Shown: positions 62,901 to 64,000 of the stretch, piece after piece
Layout: each line of letters starts with the position of its first letter
How positions within the stretch are numbered: the first letter of the stretch is position 1
DNA from: an uncultured Candidatus Saccharibacteria bacterium
Lineage (GTDB): Bacteria; Patescibacteriota; Saccharimonadia; Saccharimonadales; Saccharimonadaceae
Reading direction: 5' to 3'
Assembly (NCBI GenBank): GCA_938030095.1
Contig: CALHGK010000004.1
Coordinates: 62,001-126,000, forward strand
DNA: 64,000 bases
The notes under the pieces: model-generated
Databases searched by the model: none
What the model saw: the letters and a program-made list of their open reading frames with translations, nothing else
What the model was told of the DNA's origin: nothing
Translations under genes and position numbers: made by a program

Positions 62901-63779
62901 GTCGATATCTGGGAAGATGGCAAGAAGTACGTTGTACAGGTCACGCCGCAAGCAGGCAAGGTAGAGCGTATGCCGCTTGATGGCCGCATGGTGATGGTAC
63001 AATCGGGCAGTAAGGTGAAGGTTGGCGATGTCATTGCGTCATTCGACGATGGCACGCAGCCACTTACTGCACCGTTTGATGGAGTGGTTGAGTCCACTGG
63101 TGATTCGCTTGTCCTCACAGGCAATGCTACAGCACCAGTTCGCTACGAAATCCCTGGCACGATGTACCTCGTCGTCAAGCCAGGCGATATGGTCGAGCCA
63201 GGCGATCGCCTGACGCTTGGTTCGCTCAACCTGCACGACCTCATGCGCCTCAAGGGCACAGAGGCAACCCAGCGCTACATCATCAACGAAGTGCTCCGTA
63301 TCTATGCTGCGCAGGGCCAGGATGTGGCTGGCAAGCACCTTGAGATCATCGTCCGACAGATGTTTAGCCGGGTGCAAATTGATGATCCCGGTGACAGCAC
63401 CTTCGTCATGGGTGACATCATCTCCAAGGCATCAGTGGTTGATGCCAACAAGGAGCTCGTTGCCCAGGGCAAGACGCCAGCCCAGTATGCACAGCTGCTG
63501 CTTGGTATCACCAAGGTGAGTATCTGGAGTGATAGCTGGCTGTCTGCTGCGTCGTTCCAAGACACGACTCGCGTGCTGATCAACGCTGCCACCAGTGGTC
63601 GCGCCGACCACCTTAAGGGTCTTAAGGAGAACGTCATCATCGGCAACAAAGTGCCGGTTGGTACGGGTGCGCACCCCCTGCCACTCGAGGAGAATGACTC
63701 TCCGGAGGATGAGTTTGTCGCCGAAGCCCAGGCCGAAGAGGCTGAGCCAGAAGTGACAATTGCTACTGATGAACTGTAG
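59907..63779 (+). CDS. rpoC: RNA polymerase beta-prime subunit lacking both zinc sites
   Basis: A 1290-residue RpoC with the catalytic N-A-D-Y-D-G-D-Q at residues 517-524 (Asp519, 521, 523), the bridge-helix/trigger-loop region A-A-Q-S-V-G-E-P-G-T-Q-L-T, and clamp landmarks such as R-R-E-R-M-G-H-I. The usual N-terminal zinc ribbon (C-x-C...C-x-x-C) aligns with no gap, yet its four cysteines are Pro66, Asp68, Val81 and Asn84. In the second site D-C-G-T reads E-E-G-D and the G-V-C-x-x-C-Y-G region reads G-I-P-R-K-S-Y-G, with the earlier Cys replaced by Thr. So none of the eight zinc ligands remains. Everything else looks functional. Confidence 0.98.
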   Translation: MSHVVTDHDIANFDAVRLAVASPEDILKWSYGEVTKPETINYRTQKPERDGLFCERIFGPVKDINPHDSKLKGVRSREAAVDKNGELVTKSIVRRERMGHISLATPVAHIWFMRGTPSAMSLLLGITVRNLEKIAYFATYVILDVDAETRDAYLADLEAETEAARAAIKIRFQREAEADGADVKALAEQQTREYEELEATYSQKKAQLESLQKCALLSDTDYRNLPEEYEELIKVGMGGDALKTLLDDIDLDTLIANLQEEVEGARGQREKKLLKRLKVLEGMQAAGIKPSSLCMTVLPVIPPDLRPMVALSGGRFATSDLNDLYRRVINRNNRLKKLIELNAPEVIQHNEKRMLQEAVDSLIDNSAARGGRAVNATGGRRRLKSISDMLKGKQGRFRQNLLGKRVDYSGRSVIVVGPKLKIHQCGLPKQMAIELFKPFVISWLIKGDYAHNIRSATRLIEAGEAVVWDALDEVIKGKYVLLNRAPSLHRLSIQAFQPKLVEGKAIQLHPLVANGFNADYDGDQMAVHLPLSAEAQAEARELMSAVNNLLKPADGSPVLSIDQDVVLGNYYLTYEKPSAQTDTVAVFADSRAAELAYDMGKLHLQSPIRIRAKGEIRTTTLGRVFFNEILPEDFPYNNNVQTKKELKRVLGQIFERYGAAETAITADRMKGLAFRFATTAAVSTGMEDYLSFDEIADFVAEGDARSAAISEQLDQGLITEDERYTLTVNNWRTVDRKVEDFLRSQLAHMDTSVATMVNSGARGSVNNIKLASAMIGIQVDAANREIELPVRSNFKRGLSSLEAFVATRGARKGLIDTALKTADSGYLTRRLVDVSQDVFTVEDEEGDDDGFTIYRNESEETMIEFGNRLFGRYTAEAVPGHLDRDQLITREIANAIEADQSIDQVRIQSVLSTKNLHGIPRKSYGIDMATGQLVDGSQPVGVIAAQSVGEPGTQLTLNTFHSSGVGGSDITQGLPRVEELFEARNPKGQAYVTEVAGLVDIWEDGKKYVVQVTPQAGKVERMPLDGRMVMVQSGSKVKVGDVIASFDDGTQPLTAPFDGVVESTGDSLVLTGNATAPVRYEIPGTMYLVVKPGDMVEPGDRLTLGSLNLHDLMRLKGTEATQRYIINEVLRIYAAQGQDVAGKHLEIIVRQMFSRVQIDDPGDSTFVMGDIISKASVVDANKELVAQGKTPAQYAQLLLGITKVSIWSDSWLSAASFQDTTRVLINAATSGRADHLKGLKENVIIGNKVPVGTGAHPLPLEENDSPEDEFVAEAQAEEAEPEVTIATDEL

Positions 63780-63799
63780 GGAAAGCTAATCTAGAGCAG

Positions 63800-63835
63800 A
63801 AGAGCCCCATTTGAGAGAGTGGGGCTCTTGCCTTT
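63800..63835 (+). terminator. Terminator after rpoC
   Basis: AAGAGCCCCA (63800-63809) pairs with TGGGGCTCTT (63820-63829), followed by GCCTTT. Confidence 0.75.
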
Positions 63836-63846
63836 AACAACATAAA

Positions 63847-63916
63847 TTGACAAGCACTTCGCGTATAGCTACGATCTGTGTTATCCACACATAAGCAAAA
63901 AAGAAGCGCTTGTCAT
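63847..63916 (+). promoter_or_regulatory. Promoter with DnaA box and flanking inverted repeat
   Basis: TTGACA (63847-63852), 17 nt, TACGAT (63870-63875). A perfect DnaA-box 9-mer TTATCCACA follows at 63881-63889, at the expected start site. The stretch TGACAAGCACTTC (63848-63860) is repeated in inverted form at 63904-63916 with one mismatch, and the second arm contains the ATG. Confidence 0.55.
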
Positions 63917-64000
63917 GCCCGAAGATGAACTTATAGAATCGACAAAAACAATTCTTGGCAGAGAGTTTGCTCCACGACCGAAAAGTTATGTCAATTGGCG
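63915..64000 (+). CDS. Start of an unknown gene (3' truncated)
   Basis: An open frame from ATG at 63915 to the window edge, 28 full codons (M-P-E-D-E-L-I-E-S-T-K-T-I-L-G-R-E-F-A-P). No Shine-Dalgarno is visible, and the ATG lies in an inverted repeat. The family cannot be told from this fragment. Confidence 0.5.
   Translation, partial: MPEDELIESTKTILGREFAPRPKSYVNW

Noticed and set aside
1..64000. CRISPR arrays, insertion sequences, prophage or integrase genes
   Set aside because: No regularly spaced repeats, transposase motifs or phage genes were seen. The partial HNH gene at the left edge is not enough to call a mobile element.

Overview
The window is a densely packed bacterial chromosome segment. 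It looks like a member of the Candidate Phyla Radiation, most likely Candidatus Saccharibacteria (TM7). That placement is inferred from gene content: a minimal housekeeping set (gatCAB, dnaE, rpoBC, clpC/clpP, tig, radA, recG), a lone type IV pilus ATPase, malic enzyme, YtxH and DUF5665 small proteins, and many short orphan membrane proteins or lipoproteins. No biosynthetic operons are present. TGA is used as a normal stop (for example gatC, the DUF5665 gene and the inositol phosphatase), so code 25 is not in use.

Layout. 0-6.5 kb: the end of an HNH nuclease, then gatC-gatA-(membrane protein)-gatB, a NUDIX-galU pair and three small envelope proteins. 6.7-13 kb: dnaE, a SpoU methyltransferase and pilB. 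13-19 kb: two large proteins I do not recognise, malic enzyme and a lipoprotein. 19-26.4 kb: rplS, small membrane proteins, an RNase HII-YraN fusion, M1 aminopeptidase, a membrane-anchored HNH nuclease and a frameshifted HAD gene. 26.6-35 kb: nusA, then clpC-metalloprotease-like-radA-PIN/TRAM, and an inositol-phosphatase gene. 35-45 kb: class A PBP, tyrS, a PMM-like HAD phosphatase, a CYTH gene broken by a stop codon, tRNA-Leu(UAG), rsmD, and recG. 45-52 kb: an FAD oxidase, a frameshifted aldehyde dehydrogenase, a CinA-like protein, membrane proteins, tRNA-Leu(CAG) and a second SpoU methyltransferase. 52-64 kb: hisS, tig, clpP, rpoB and rpoC, then the start of one more gene behind a perfect DnaA-box 9-mer.

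Four observations stand out. (1) RpoC has lost all eight cysteines of both conserved beta-prime zinc sites by substitution; in the first site this involves no change in length, so this RNA polymerase should be zinc-free at those sites. (2) About seventeen first-in-transcript genes have a TATACT/TACAAT-type -10 box placed 6-9 nt before the start codon, which implies leaderless mRNAs, while operon-internal genes carry Shine-Dalgarno sequences. This also corrects several starts. (3) Two CIRCE operators overlap the promoters of clpC and clpP, which defines an HrcA-type heat-shock circuit for a Clp protease. (4) Four genes carry single-base lesions (two frameshifts, two in-frame stops), pointing either to active gene decay or to sequencing errors.
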